Source: Paracentrotus lividus
Taxonomy: Eukaryota; Echinodermata; Echinoidea; Camarodonta; Echinidae
Assembly: GCA_940671915.1 (NCBI GenBank)
Contig: CALNVZ010003434.1
Span: 1,031,859 to 1,095,858, forward strand
DNA length: 64,000 bases
Direction: 5' to 3'
The notes under the pieces were generated by a model that was not told where the DNA came from, ran no database searches, and was given only the letters and a program-made list of their open reading frames with translations. The position numbers and the translations under genes were made by a program. Shown one piece after another: positions 1 through 15,445 of the stretch; within the stretch, counting starts at the first letter, position 1; every line of letters begins with the position of its first letter.

Positions 1-1994
1 GAGATAAAGGAAACATGGACTGTGTATAAGTTGCCACCTCATGGCTTTTATTTTCGGCTACTTCACGAGAATGAATCACTTCTCTAAGTTCTTATACACA
101 CTACAACACGTCTGTTCCACGAAGGCGCGTCCTACAGGCCCATCAAATGTCGTTCAGAATTAGTGCTGGAGATGTTGATTGGACACAGAGCGGGAAAAGT
201 AGTAATTAAAAGAAACTCACAAGGGAGCAAAGTTGATATCTTTAAACCTTTTTAATTCTTACTTACACTTAAACTTTTAAAGAGAGTGACTCAGAGATCG
301 GACTGTCCCTTTCCAATTATCTGCGTGTACTTTCTGGTCATGTGGAAGCGCGGTCCTGTACTTAATTTGCGGATAAAATCCGGAATAGTTTATTTTTGAA
401 TAGTTTTAGAACTCGAAAGAATAATTCGAATCTGGGGCATTTGTCGCTGGCCATGCTAAACTCGGTCAGCGTCAAGGTGCAAGTTTGTGATCTGGAGATT
501 CAAAAATTTCCCCCAAAATACAGGCCAGCATCTTGATATGATTATTGGGTAACTGTTGGTCAAATGGCTGTATAAAGAGATAAATAAACTCGGTTGAAGG
601 ACTTTAAACAATCTCTGTTGGAAAATTTGAAGATCAGAGATGGGCAAATTCGATTTAATACGAAAACCTCTTTATGTTAAGAAAAAATATATTGGGAAAT
701 AAACTGTAGGAAAATTAACTTTGGTCTATAGCAAAGGTGTAGCAACCCTAGTGGGTTCAAAAGTTCTCGATGATAGCGCGTTGAATTATAAAAATGATAA
801 ATCATTACAAAATACACAACAAAGGAGATGGTATGTTGATAAAAAAAATAGGGCATCATTACTCATCTTATGTTATAGTCACAACCAATTGTGGAGGTAC
901 GAGTCCCGTTGCTTTAGTTGTGCAACTATACCAACTCGTGCGATTCCTCGCGTTTTGATCATACGACCACCTTTGCTCCTGCGTGACAGAAAATTGTGCA
1001 TCTCCGTGTGTCGAACGCAAGGACATTCCGCGGTATCCAACGCAGTCCCGCGCAGAGAGGTGCACGTCTGACGCACGATCAGATCAGTTATGACCATGTC
1101 CATTAATCAAAACCTTCTGGGGTGGGGATAAAAAGTGATATATGTCAAGTCACCCTATACTCCTGTCTACCTTCATAAGAAAGGGTAACCAGGATGTCTT
1201 CATAAACCCTGTGGTTCCGCTTTCACCTTTGGGTAACCCCTCCTCCGATCGGTGTTTGGTAATCCTCAAAATGAGTGCGGGGAACCCTGAAAAGGGTTCA
1301 TAATCACGTCACTACCAATTTAGAAACATCCGAAAATGTTGCGCTAGTCGCTCTCGCATTCAATCAGAATTCGGCTTCAAGGGCGCGATATGTTGGAAGA
1401 CACTTTCGATATGTTGTTTAAGGTGCTGTTCGGTTGTCATTTAGTTTCTTGAGGTAGTACCGATATAGAACCAAAATAATGAGGAAATCCCTATTTTGTA
1501 ATGCGTGGCTTGTCTTTACAAATACATCCCAATTACTCATCTGTCATTATGTCAATTTAGGAGCATTATTATTATACATTAACCACAAACCAAACCAGCA
1601 AAACATTATTATTATTATTATTATCATTGTATCAATCATTTACTTGATGTCAATCTACGCACGCGCTTCGAGGATTGAAAATGACATTGATCAAAACGTC
1701 AACATATTTTGTTTTAATGTTCGATGAATTCAACCTAATCGGTGTGGTATTTCATTAGATTAAATCTAAATGATCTTAACAACATTATTGATCATGACAG
1801 ATCGCTTTTCAGGGATTGAATACTCTTTGGATGTGGAACTGTTTTGATTAAGCTTGATAACCAAACATTTTGTGTTGTGGAAATAACTTTTGAAAAGCGA
1901 ATCATCAATCTAATCGTATATGATTATTTAATCAAAAAATAGAAAATTATTAATGACTCGTAGAAATTACTAATGATGTATTTCTTATTTTTAG
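1..1994. other. Intronic or upstream flank of the smoothelin-like gene, no exon recognised
   Basis: The first recognisable exon begins at 1995 with an incomplete codon, so at least one more exon lies upstream, either here or outside the window. I found no convincing acceptor/donor pair with coding sense in this stretch. A short ATT microsatellite sits at about 1605-1627. A more GC-rich block at about 880-1100 reads open on both strands, contains the small palindrome CACAACCAATTGTGG and looks like an old repeat rather than a gene, but I cannot classify it. Confidence 0.5.
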
Positions 1995-7022
<5,028 letters not shown>

Positions 7023-8490
7023 GAAACATGAACATGGATTGAAACTCTAATTCTGTTTTATTATTACGTCATAACGTAATTCCTAAAACGAAAAAAAAAG
7101 AACGTGTCAACCACAGAGGAGAAAAATATTTTAGAGCACCGGATTGAAGAATCAAACATGCATTGAAGATACGTTTAACTTGCTTCTTGCCAACAGGCTG
7201 TTGTGCTGTATTAAAGTAGACTCTAGACACAAACCTGTAACTTTACGTAATTCGGTTCCACCTATAGTTCCACCGAAACGGAAAATTAATTTTATATCAA
7301 GAGTTATGTAAGATGAATTCGTTATGGTACTTCTTGAACAGAAACGAATGATTACGGTTGTAATGAAACCATGTTTTGCATCATCAGAAAAAAACTCTTC
7401 CTCTTGAGCTCTCTAAGTGGTCGATCCGTTGGACCGTAAAGGCGTCATCAATGGTGTCAAAGGTCACGATTGATCTGAATCGATCACAACTCAGCCTGGC
7501 ATCGATCGCAAATGTTTACATGAACTTCGATTTGAGATAAATGTTTGCTATTGAATAGACCATTTTGTGGTAATGTTTGAATACTCACATCTCTGTCAGG
7601 TTTGTGTCTCACTATGTCGTTCGTAAGTTACAATTGACTTTATGGTGATCAGTTCTTGCGCTGAATTATAAAACATATATAGTATAGCACTGAATAACAT
7701 GTTCCAGTCGTTCGTAACTTGAAGAATGGCTTGGTGAAATACCACCCTGGACCCATTTTTATTGTTAAATAACATCCCATTTTGGTGTGTGTAAGAAGCA
7801 AAATCATGAAAAGGGGAATAGGAACGGAAATGTTTGACCTTTTTCCCTTATGCGTATCAAAACAAGAAATGTTGGCCTATTTTGCAAAATCAGTTCACAA
7901 ATTTTGACGAGAGAATTAAACAAGCAGACTAGGGTACAGGAGAGGCTTAAAATTTAAATTGATAATTTAGAGCAATATCTTTAGATAGATGTTATTTTTA
8001 TTACATATTATATCAGTGATTTCTTATGGCAATATTTTTTTTTACTCACTTTCGTTCTGATGCTCAATTTTTGTTCTGATACATTTTACCCCTTTTTACT
8101 GATTCGAATAATCTTTATGAAAATGTTATGTGTGCTATATGTATTTTATCATTTTTGATTTTTGATTATTTTTTATGGTTTGAAATGTCTGTTATATGCT
8201 CGTTTTTTATATTTGAGATAATTGTGCAAGATAACATTTGTAAATTAGAAAAAAAGAGAGACATTCCTTGTATATAATTATTGAACGATATGCCCTTGTT
8301 CGAAAACTATTGTACTCGTTTTCACTGTACTGAAAAAAAAAAAGATTGAATGAAGTGAATGATGACAGAAAAAAAAATGTTCAAAGTGTAGGTCTAATAT
8401 TTAAATTAAAATGTTATTGTATACGCTTAAAAAAGTTTGAAATCAAGTTTGTTGTCCGTTTCACCCCAATATTTTTTTTTTAAATAAAAA
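7023..8490 (+). other. Probable 3' UTR of the smoothelin-like gene
   Basis: No coding sense. AT-rich sequence after the stop, with an AATAAA-type signal at about 8483-8488 in a run of A/T. Several further AATAAA or ATTAAA-like words occur before 9 kb, so the true cleavage site cannot be fixed from sequence alone. Confidence 0.4.
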
Positions 8491-9051
8491 AAAAGAACAT
8501 ATTTTTTATTCTTTTTAAAATTGAAAAGTGCAATTCATTATTAAGATATTGATGTTCATTTAAATTGATTTTAAGATTTTTTTTTATGGACAAAATAACG
8601 GTAATTAATTAGCAAGTGTAAGGTGCCGGTGACAAGGAAAGAAAAATAGTTATGTGCTCATTAATAGAAAAGCAGTTTTTAACTAACGTTGTTTATATAT
8701 TCAATGAATGAGCTTCGTGGGAATGTTTTAAACGGGTCGATCTCGGTTTAAACAATATTTACATATTTATTTTGATCAGTGATAAAATGTTATTTTGTTT
8801 CTCGGATGGAGTTTGACTGTTGTCGATGTACCCAGATAAAAAACTAAAAAATAAAAGTGCACACAACTCGTATAATATGTTTTGAATATCTCAGAAGAAA
8901 ATGACATTCATCTTTACATAATGACTTTGATAAAATTGTTATATCAAAACTTGTTATTAATAACTGCGCGTAATAAATAAATAAATATATATATGTATTT
9001 TTAATCGAACTCCGTGAATTGGTGCTATATCCATCATATATTTTATGAATA

Positions 9052-10024
9052 GGGTACATGCAGGTAATATGGGCAGCAGGTAATATGGGCCACCTGAAGC
9101 AAATTATGTCGTGACGTTCGACCGGTTGACCGGTGACTGGTGTGAGCACCATAAATGTTGTTCATATGAACTGTATACAAAAATATATAGTCGTGAGAGC
9201 ATCTGGTGCCGAAATTTCTCTGAGAAATTGCTGAAAACCAACAAGTACGTAAACATACGGCATTTTTTTACCCTGATGTAAAATTTGATATTTCACAGAA
9301 TGTGATAGTGAAAGAGTGTTTGAGGGGTAACCTAAATTGTTTTGTATATTTAGTAAGCTTATAGTTTCATTTTGATCATACTAGCGTGTACAGGTCAATT
9401 TGTTGTAGTAACGGGGTGCAATGTGGCATTGAATGCTTGCCTGACACAGCAACATTAGTGCAGGTAATATGGGCCATCCGAATGGCGGAAATGATTCTGG
9501 TACTATAATATTGGGATGAGGCATCAATCCTTTGCTACGATTTTTTGGGTATATTCACAGTATATTATTAATATAAATAACTTATTGTAGGCCTATATTT
9601 GACTTGTATAATTGAAATAATATTTAAATGATATTAAAAAAAGAAATAATATACAAATACAAAACAATGAAATATATAGTCAAAGTATTTACTGAAGGGT
9701 CTTATAATTTCAAATGACATCGTAAAGTTAATGATTTTCAACATTTTAAGAAATTCCAGACATGGTAGAGTCATTGTAGTTTAAAACATACATTAATACA
9801 TGTGCCCATATTACCTGCACATGCAGGTAATATGGGCACTTTGGTAATGACGTCAACATTTGAATATTGCAGACAGGGGGGTTGTGATAATTGTTTTTCT
9901 TCACAATAAAAGTTTAGATCAGCAGTTATTGATTCATATGAACAAAGATTAGATGTGTGTCATTTTGTAATTTTATGCAATTAGGCATATGAGCTTAGGG
10001 GGCCCATATTACCTGCATGTACCC
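9052..10024. mobile_element. 973-bp non-autonomous DNA transposon, TIR GGGTACATGCAGGTAATATGGGC, TA flanks
   Basis: The first 23 bases (9052-9074) and the last 23 (10002-10024) are perfect inverted repeats, and the element is bounded by TA on both sides (9050-9051, 10025-10026). The core word GCAGGTAATATGGGC recurs at about 9076, 9459 and, as an inverted pair, at 9802-9839. No transposase ORF is visible. TA target-site use is known for Tc1/mariner and some other superfamilies, so the class is uncertain. A second, gapped copy is at about 55.46-56.08 kb and a third end at 59,737. Confidence 0.9.
9802..9839. repeat. 38-bp near-perfect palindrome inside the 973-bp element
   Basis: Eighteen-base arms (GTGCCCATATTACCTGCA and its complement) are separated by two bases. 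The arms are the same word as the subterminal repeat of the element, so it may be a scar of two ends brought head to head. Confidence 0.85.
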
Positions 10025-10026
10025 TA

Positions 10027-12340
10027 TGGCAGACCGGACCTGATTAATCATCAAGATCATTGAATATATAAAGGGCCTACTTTATGATCTTATTAAACGA
10101 ATCGTTTCTGCAAATGGAATATGTTTTATCATTGTAAAACTGTCATGATAATTTTGTTATTTATTAGATATATTATATGAATACTTAACTGCTGGCCAGT
10201 ATAGTATTATAATACAATTACACTTTTTTTGAGGTTACGAATTAACTGAACTATCCTGCCGTATAGGGAAATATTGTTAAGAATTGACTGGTTTGTAAAC
10301 AGTGAGTGCAAATAAAGAGTATAAAATATTTGAGTAGTCATATCTTGCATGAGAAAGGGAGAGTCTTTTACCCCGAGTGAATTTTGATAAGATTTAAAAG
10401 ACTGTCAAGATCATATTGAATGATGATATTTGAAATGTTCTTAAAATACTTGGAAAACTGGATTTGAATTTTGTCTCTGTGTTTCGTGTGGCTCATCTTT
10501 TTAATTCTAAATAGACTGGGGCCATGATGGCCCCCCTCGAAATTTATTTATGAGTCAGCTGTGCTCGACTTGACTGTTTCATTTTATTCTTTTAAGTCTC
10601 GCCCATCTTTTGAAACATTTTCGGAAAAAATCGGTGATACCGTTACGGAGTTGCTCGATTTGAAAAATATCCGTCAGACCGAAAACGGCTCAAAAAGCCG
10701 AAAATTTTTGAGCTCTAAAACGAAGCAAATAATGCTATAAATATGATAAATTTTCAATTTTGTTACATTAAGATATTTTGTGTACAAAGTCAATGCAAAT
10801 GGAGTTTTCTCACCTTATTCATAAAGCTATGATTATTTTCAACTTTCATTGGCTGAAATCTATTTATTTTAACATTATTATGCTTCAAAATGGTTCTTCA
10901 ATATTTTTTGCGAAAAAACAAAGAAAAACAAAATGTCGAAAAAACTAAGAATACATAAGAAAATCCATAAAACTATAGAATACACAAGAAATTATTTCAA
11001 TAAGGAATCTTTTCCTGGAATAATTAGTACAATGCTATAAGGAATGATAATACACAAAATTAACATTCTAGGAGTTTTATTTTTTTTCCGAATTAGAGCA
11101 CAAAGTATGATTTCATGCATAAATTAGCAATAATTAATTTCTATAAAATGAATCGATATTATTTGGGAAAATTGGATAGCGCAGTCTTGTAGTTACATGG
11201 CACACTACCATCGTCCAAATTTTCTGCGCTTTCGCCGCGATTCGGCGTCTGAGATCTTAGGTAGGGGGGGGGGGGGCATCACACGACCCCTCTGTCTTGA
11301 CAGCTACCAACACCCTCAGTATTTTTAGGGTCAAGTCTTTATGGTATTGCGGATCCAATCAATTTAAAATTTTGGATGGACATTGAGGCAATATGTAAAA
11401 TATATATCGCTGCTTTATTTGAATTATCAATATGCTAATTACATGTATTATATACATGTTTATTAATTCACCCCATCCCCCCCAAAAAAAAATGTTAGGA
11501 AGCCCAATTTCCTTTCAAAAATGTTGAGTGTTAATAGTCAATAACATTTGATAAAGATATAGTTCTAGTAAACTCGTATGTATTCTTTTGTTTTTCTTAA
11601 CTTATTATTTCTTTGTCTTTGGCCTTTTAATCTATTTCTGTATGGTTTTGAGGCTTTTTATGTTTCAGATGTAAAAGCAAAAATATTATTGGAACGACGC
11701 GTTCGGTTCCCCTGACCACGGTGCTGGTTCGTCAGGGTGACCAGTCGGTTCGGCTCCCCGTTCATTTCGGTCAAAATACATCATGGTAATAGTCAAACGT
11801 AACCAAAACGTTGTCAAAGCCAATGACGTCTACTATCGATTCCACTACAAACGATTACTACACAACACTAGAAGTATTTATGCGACCAGAATACACTAAT
11901 TTAATAAATCCAAACCCAATTTCGTTACATTATCGTCCATTATATTTAGGTCTAACATTCAATAATGCAATGTTGTGTAACCTAACAACCCTGCACAGTG
12001 CAAGAAAAAAAAAACAAAAAAACAACAACAACAACAACAAAAAACAAAACAAAACAAGTAGTGTGTCCAAAACTGTGGAAACACTGTGCCGAAAATCGGC
12101 AAAATACACAGTCGCCACATTATGAGTGACTTGGACTCTGTTTTCACAGAGTCGACTGTATGGATTTGGCCCATTTTCACAATGTTGGCAATGAAGATTT
12201 CTCGGCTTAAATACAGATTTGATCTTGCAGACTTACTTTACTACATTCATAAGGGTCTCATCTGTAAATTATAAGCCATTTTCTATAAAGATCTGACCAA
12301 ATTTATTTCTATGCACGTCTACTTTAAAATCCGTTGTGTA
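10027..12340. other. No gene seen; AT-rich spacer containing one inverted-repeat arm
   Basis: Contains the left arm of a long inverted repeat (10829-11220), a G-run near 11265, an AAC microsatellite near 12022-12040 and a small hairpin near 12134. ORFs here are short and lack family features. Confidence 0.5.
10829..11220. repeat. Left arm of a diverged inverted repeat flanking the first TRIM gene
   Basis: Aligns by eye with the reverse complement of about 18990-19392: shared blocks include ATTTTCA.CTTTCATTGGCTGAA, GCATTATTATG, GCGAAAAAACAAAGA and ATACATAAGAA. The arms are diverged by many indels. Confidence 0.6.
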
Positions 12341-12771
12341 AGACATTTCGACGTCGAGGATTTGTTTCCCGCCAGACCTACACTTGCTTGTCCACGTGAT
12401 ATACGTGTACATATACAAATATCGATTTGTACACAGCTTAAAGTTCAGCTTGAAAGCCCGCCAAACCCTTATCATTGCACAAAACACGTGATCATTACCA
12501 CCTCAATTCGCGCATTGTGTGCATGACCTTTATGAGATTGTTTACCCATAAATATGCAGGTCTATCCAAACAACGGCCTCCAATCGTGTACATGCAGATG
12601 TTAATTATTGATAGAAATAATTTGAACGTCATATCTGGAATATGGTCAGTTAAATTTTACTTTGACTTGTATTAATTCAAAACTAAATACGCAATCATCT
12701 GATTGAAACACCAATATTTTCAAGGCTCGAATGGTTACGTTTTATTTGATACTTATGAGTTGACCGAGATC
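12340..12771 (+). promoter_or_regulatory. 5' flank of the first TRIM gene, repeated elsewhere in the window
   Basis: This 430-bp stretch is recognisable again at about 25.5-25.97 plus 26.83-27.27 kb, at 31.0-31.46 plus 32.31-32.41 kb, ahead of the second TRIM gene at 36.1-38.7 kb, and in noisy form at 23.76-24.3 kb. Shared words include CGTCCACGTGATATAC, AAGCCCGCCAAAC, CACGTGATCATTAC and GACCTTTATNAGATTGTTTACC. It should contain the promoter and 5' UTR, but no TATA box can be assigned with confidence. Two CACGTG E-box words are conserved across copies. Confidence 0.55.
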
Positions 12772-14736
12772 ATGGCAGCTAATTTAGAACAGACACCAAA
12801 TTCTCACATCGCATGTCCCTTCTGCCTAGAGGTGTTCAAAGATGCAACCTCTTTGACGTGCGGCCATACATTCTGCCAAAGTTGTCTGGACATGTATGAC
12901 AAATCTCATCATGATCTTGATCACATGGTGTGTCCTCTATGTAGGAAAACCACAGTGCTGGATGAAAAGCGAGTTGCTGGACTCCCAAGAAATATCACAG
13001 TCAATGGAATGGTGGAAGAGTACCTCACTCATGGTAAGATCGGACCTGCTGACAAGGGTAAGACCGGCCCTGCTGACAAAGGTAAACCCAAGTGCATGTG
13101 TACAGCCTGTGAGCAGGAAGATGAAGCTGTTTCTTTTTGTACTTCATGTGGTCATTATATGTGTAAAAAGTGTCACCACGGCCATCAGCAGTACTTGACA
13201 TCTCTGTTTAAAGGCCATTGCGTTCTACTAATAAAAGATATAACTGAGCAAAGACTCCTCCTCGATCACTTCTCTGACAAATGCTCAATGCATAAACGCG
13301 ACATCATGGACCTGTTTTGCGAAGACTGCAAAGTCTACGTCTGCCTCAAGTGTACGATAGTTGGCCACCGTGATCACAAAATTATAAATCGAACAGAATT
13401 TAAAGATCAGTTGCAAAAGAGAGTGAAAAGTCTGTTAGAACGTTGTCAAGTCAAACTAACAGAACTGGAGAAGAGTGTCATCGAAACTGAATCAAAGCGT
13501 CCTCATGGATACAAAGCGTTTCGAATGCTGGAGGTTGATGTCAAAGATGCTATGAAAGTAAAAGTTGATAAGCTAAAAGGAAACAGAGACAAACTTTTTC
13601 ACGAGGTTGATGAGATGCAGGGGAGCTATGATAGTGACCTTGATGTCGTAAAGTCTCTACACAAACAGATGATTGAGCGTATTTCTAAATACGCCACTCT
13701 GATTGATAACGACAAATTGAGACACCTTGAAAAGGAGGGTCTGACAACACACTACTTGACGTGCAAAGAACTGAGTGTACTTCTGGAAACCCCAAACGAC
13801 CTTTGGGAGGCGAATATCTTGGGATTTGCAAAAGGAATGCGTTTTCTACACGCAAATGATGAGGCATTTGATCTGGGAAGGTTTTCTGACTTAGAGATTA
13901 TCAAACAGCTGGATCTACCTTGTGTTATTCAAGGAATGGCTCGTAAACATGGTAAAGATGCAACAGGCGTAGTTATTACCCAAACGAACAGTATCAGCGA
14001 AGTTCGATCGGATGGAAAATGCCAACAAATGAAGATCCCTAAACATGCTCAAGATCAGTCTTACTATGATGTAGCGTTGTTAAGCGACGATAAATTACTT
14101 CTATGGTCAAAGACTAGCCGCAAGTATTATACGTTATCTTTGGGAGACTCTCTCATTTCAGACATTAATGTGCCTCTCACGGAGTATTGTGGTTCTATCG
14201 CTTTAGATACTAGTTGTGTAGGTGAAATTCTAATTGCAAATAGCACGAACAAGTTCTGGATCTGGGATCCAGCAAGTCAGAAAATCACACATACAATCAA
14301 CACAACCCATGTCACAAAGCAAGCATTTGCTACGAAGTCTGGTTTGATTGTTACAAGTAGCTGCGATCACACTGATTATAGATTTCCCAGTACAGTAAGG
14401 GTGTATGATAGAGATGGGAAAGGTGGTGACCCTTTAAGAGCCAATGACAAAGAATATCTCTATCCAGCGGTTGATTGCAATTACCGAGTCTTTGTTGCCA
14501 CCATTAATACATCGAAACGTACAGTACGAATCATCCTATATGATCTTGAAGGTTTGAATCTGAAGGAAAGGCTCCGTAGTGATGCTCAAAAGCTAACACT
14601 GGATGGTAAATGGTGCTACTTGGTTTCTCTCCCACACAATGTTCTTGCATTTGCTAATTACACAAAGTTGTATTTCATCAAGTTTCCCTATTCATTCCTC
14701 CATAGGCACCTCTCTGAATTAAACTGTTATATATAG
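12772..14736 (+). CDS. TRIM-type RING/B-box protein with propeller-like C-terminus, single exon
   Basis: Start at ATG 12772 (GAGATCATGG, A at -3), which lies just ahead of the RING; the frame is open further upstream but only from a TTG. The 654-residue product has a C3HC4 RING at about 15-57 (CPFC, CGHTFCQSC, CPLC), B-box 1 at about 110-149 (CTAC...CTSC...CKKCHHGH), B-box 2 at about 171-202 (CSMH...CEDC...CLKC..GHRDH), a coiled coil at about 209-330, and from about 405 a beta-rich region with repeated blades (DKLLLWS, FWIWDP, VRVYDRDGKG, IILYDLEG). By family this is an E3 ubiquitin ligase of the TRIM56/TRIM45/TRIM2-like invertebrate expansion. Substrates are unknown; many such TRIMs act in signalling or innate immunity. 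No intron interrupts the coding region. Between RING and B-box 1 the unit GPADKGK occurs twice. Confidence 0.93.
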   Translation: MAANLEQTPNSHIACPFCLEVFKDATSLTCGHTFCQSCLDMYDKSHHDLDHMVCPLCRKTTVLDEKRVAGLPRNITVNGMVEEYLTHGKIGPADKGKTGPADKGKPKCMCTACEQEDEAVSFCTSCGHYMCKKCHHGHQQYLTSLFKGHCVLLIKDITEQRLLLDHFSDKCSMHKRDIMDLFCEDCKVYVCLKCTIVGHRDHKIINRTEFKDQLQKRVKSLLERCQVKLTELEKSVIETESKRPHGYKAFRMLEVDVKDAMKVKVDKLKGNRDKLFHEVDEMQGSYDSDLDVVKSLHKQMIERISKYATLIDNDKLRHLEKEGLTTHYLTCKELSVLLETPNDLWEANILGFAKGMRFLHANDEAFDLGRFSDLEIIKQLDLPCVIQGMARKHGKDATGVVITQTNSISEVRSDGKCQQMKIPKHAQDQSYYDVALLSDDKLLLWSKTSRKYYTLSLGDSLISDINVPLTEYCGSIALDTSCVGEILIANSTNKFWIWDPASQKITHTINTTHVTKQAFATKSGLIVTSSCDHTDYRFPSTVRVYDRDGKGGDPLRANDKEYLYPAVDCNYRVFVATINTSKRTVRIILYDLEGLNLKERLRSDAQKLTLDGKWCYLVSLPHNVLAFANYTKLYFIKFPYSFLHRHLSELNCYI

Positions 14737-15019
14737 TCAGGTAAATACAGAGGGAATTGTTTGCTAAGACCTTCTTGTTTTTGATATTTTTCTATTAGTT
14801 TTTGACTGGTATTCATTTTGACCTCCTAACTCATATTTATTTGGTGTTGTTAAGTATATGACCGTTTGTGTTTTGTATACGGGAAAAATGGAATTTCTAT
14901 TAATTTACGTTTGTGCTGGCATTTAAGATAAAGTCAACGTGTACAAACGGGAATGGAGAGAAGCCCTTTATAAAACATATATTTCAGCCGCGGTCATTTC
15001 TGGATCAAATTAGTACCAA

Positions 15020-15125
15020 GAGATGCGGGAGAAGTTACTCTTTCAGAATATTTATAATGATTTAGGAGTCATAAATTTCTTTTCTTTTCAATTAACATTT
15101 TCTAGGTGTTAAGTTAAGACCCCTG
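15020..15125. mobile_element. Remnant of foldback transposon (right-end like)
   Basis: The stretch with ACCAAGAGATGCGGGAGAAG, TTACTCTTTCAGAATATTTATA and CATTTTCTAGGTG matches the right arm of the element at 40,869-41,858 with indels. It lies about 300 bp after the stop of the first TRIM gene. Confidence 0.65.
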
Positions 15126-15419
15126 ACCAAGAGATGTAGTAAATGATAATAATAACAATAATGAACACAACAAAAAAATCAGAAAAACTAGCTACAAAGA
15201 ATACAGTCTGACTTATCATGACTATGGAGATTCTTCTATTAGCAATAATGTCTCTTATAGATTATCATTCACAACCGAGAAAGACTGAAACTTAATCATG
15301 CTCATAGTCCTTCCTTACTATGTATTTTGTGTTTATCTTTACTTTACTTATTTGATGTACTAAATATTTTGTTGGTACAGTCATTAATCTGAGCCAAGTA
15401 GCTGTATTTTGTCATGTAT

Positions 15420-15445
15420 GTACAGTGGTGGCCAAAATTATTATA
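15420..15445. mobile_element. Tc1/mariner-like terminal repeat, single end
   Basis: TACAGTGGTGGCCAAAATTA resembles the start of Tc1-type TIRs (CAGTG.TGGCCAAAA). I did not find a matching inverted end nearby, so this is either a truncated copy or one end of an old element. Confidence 0.5.

Noticed and set aside
879-1103. Overlapping ORFs on both strands in a GC-richer block
   Set aside because: Open on both strands, no recognisable domain and no splice sites; more like an old repeat. I could not classify it.
12703-12771. Longer N-terminus for the first TRIM gene
   Set aside because: The frame is open but begins with TTG. The ATG at 12,772 has a good context and lies just ahead of the RING, and the flank copies align up to the same point.
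12896-13198. 100-codon ORF overlapping the TRIM gene
   Set aside because: Alternative frame of the RING/B-box coding sequence; no independent support.
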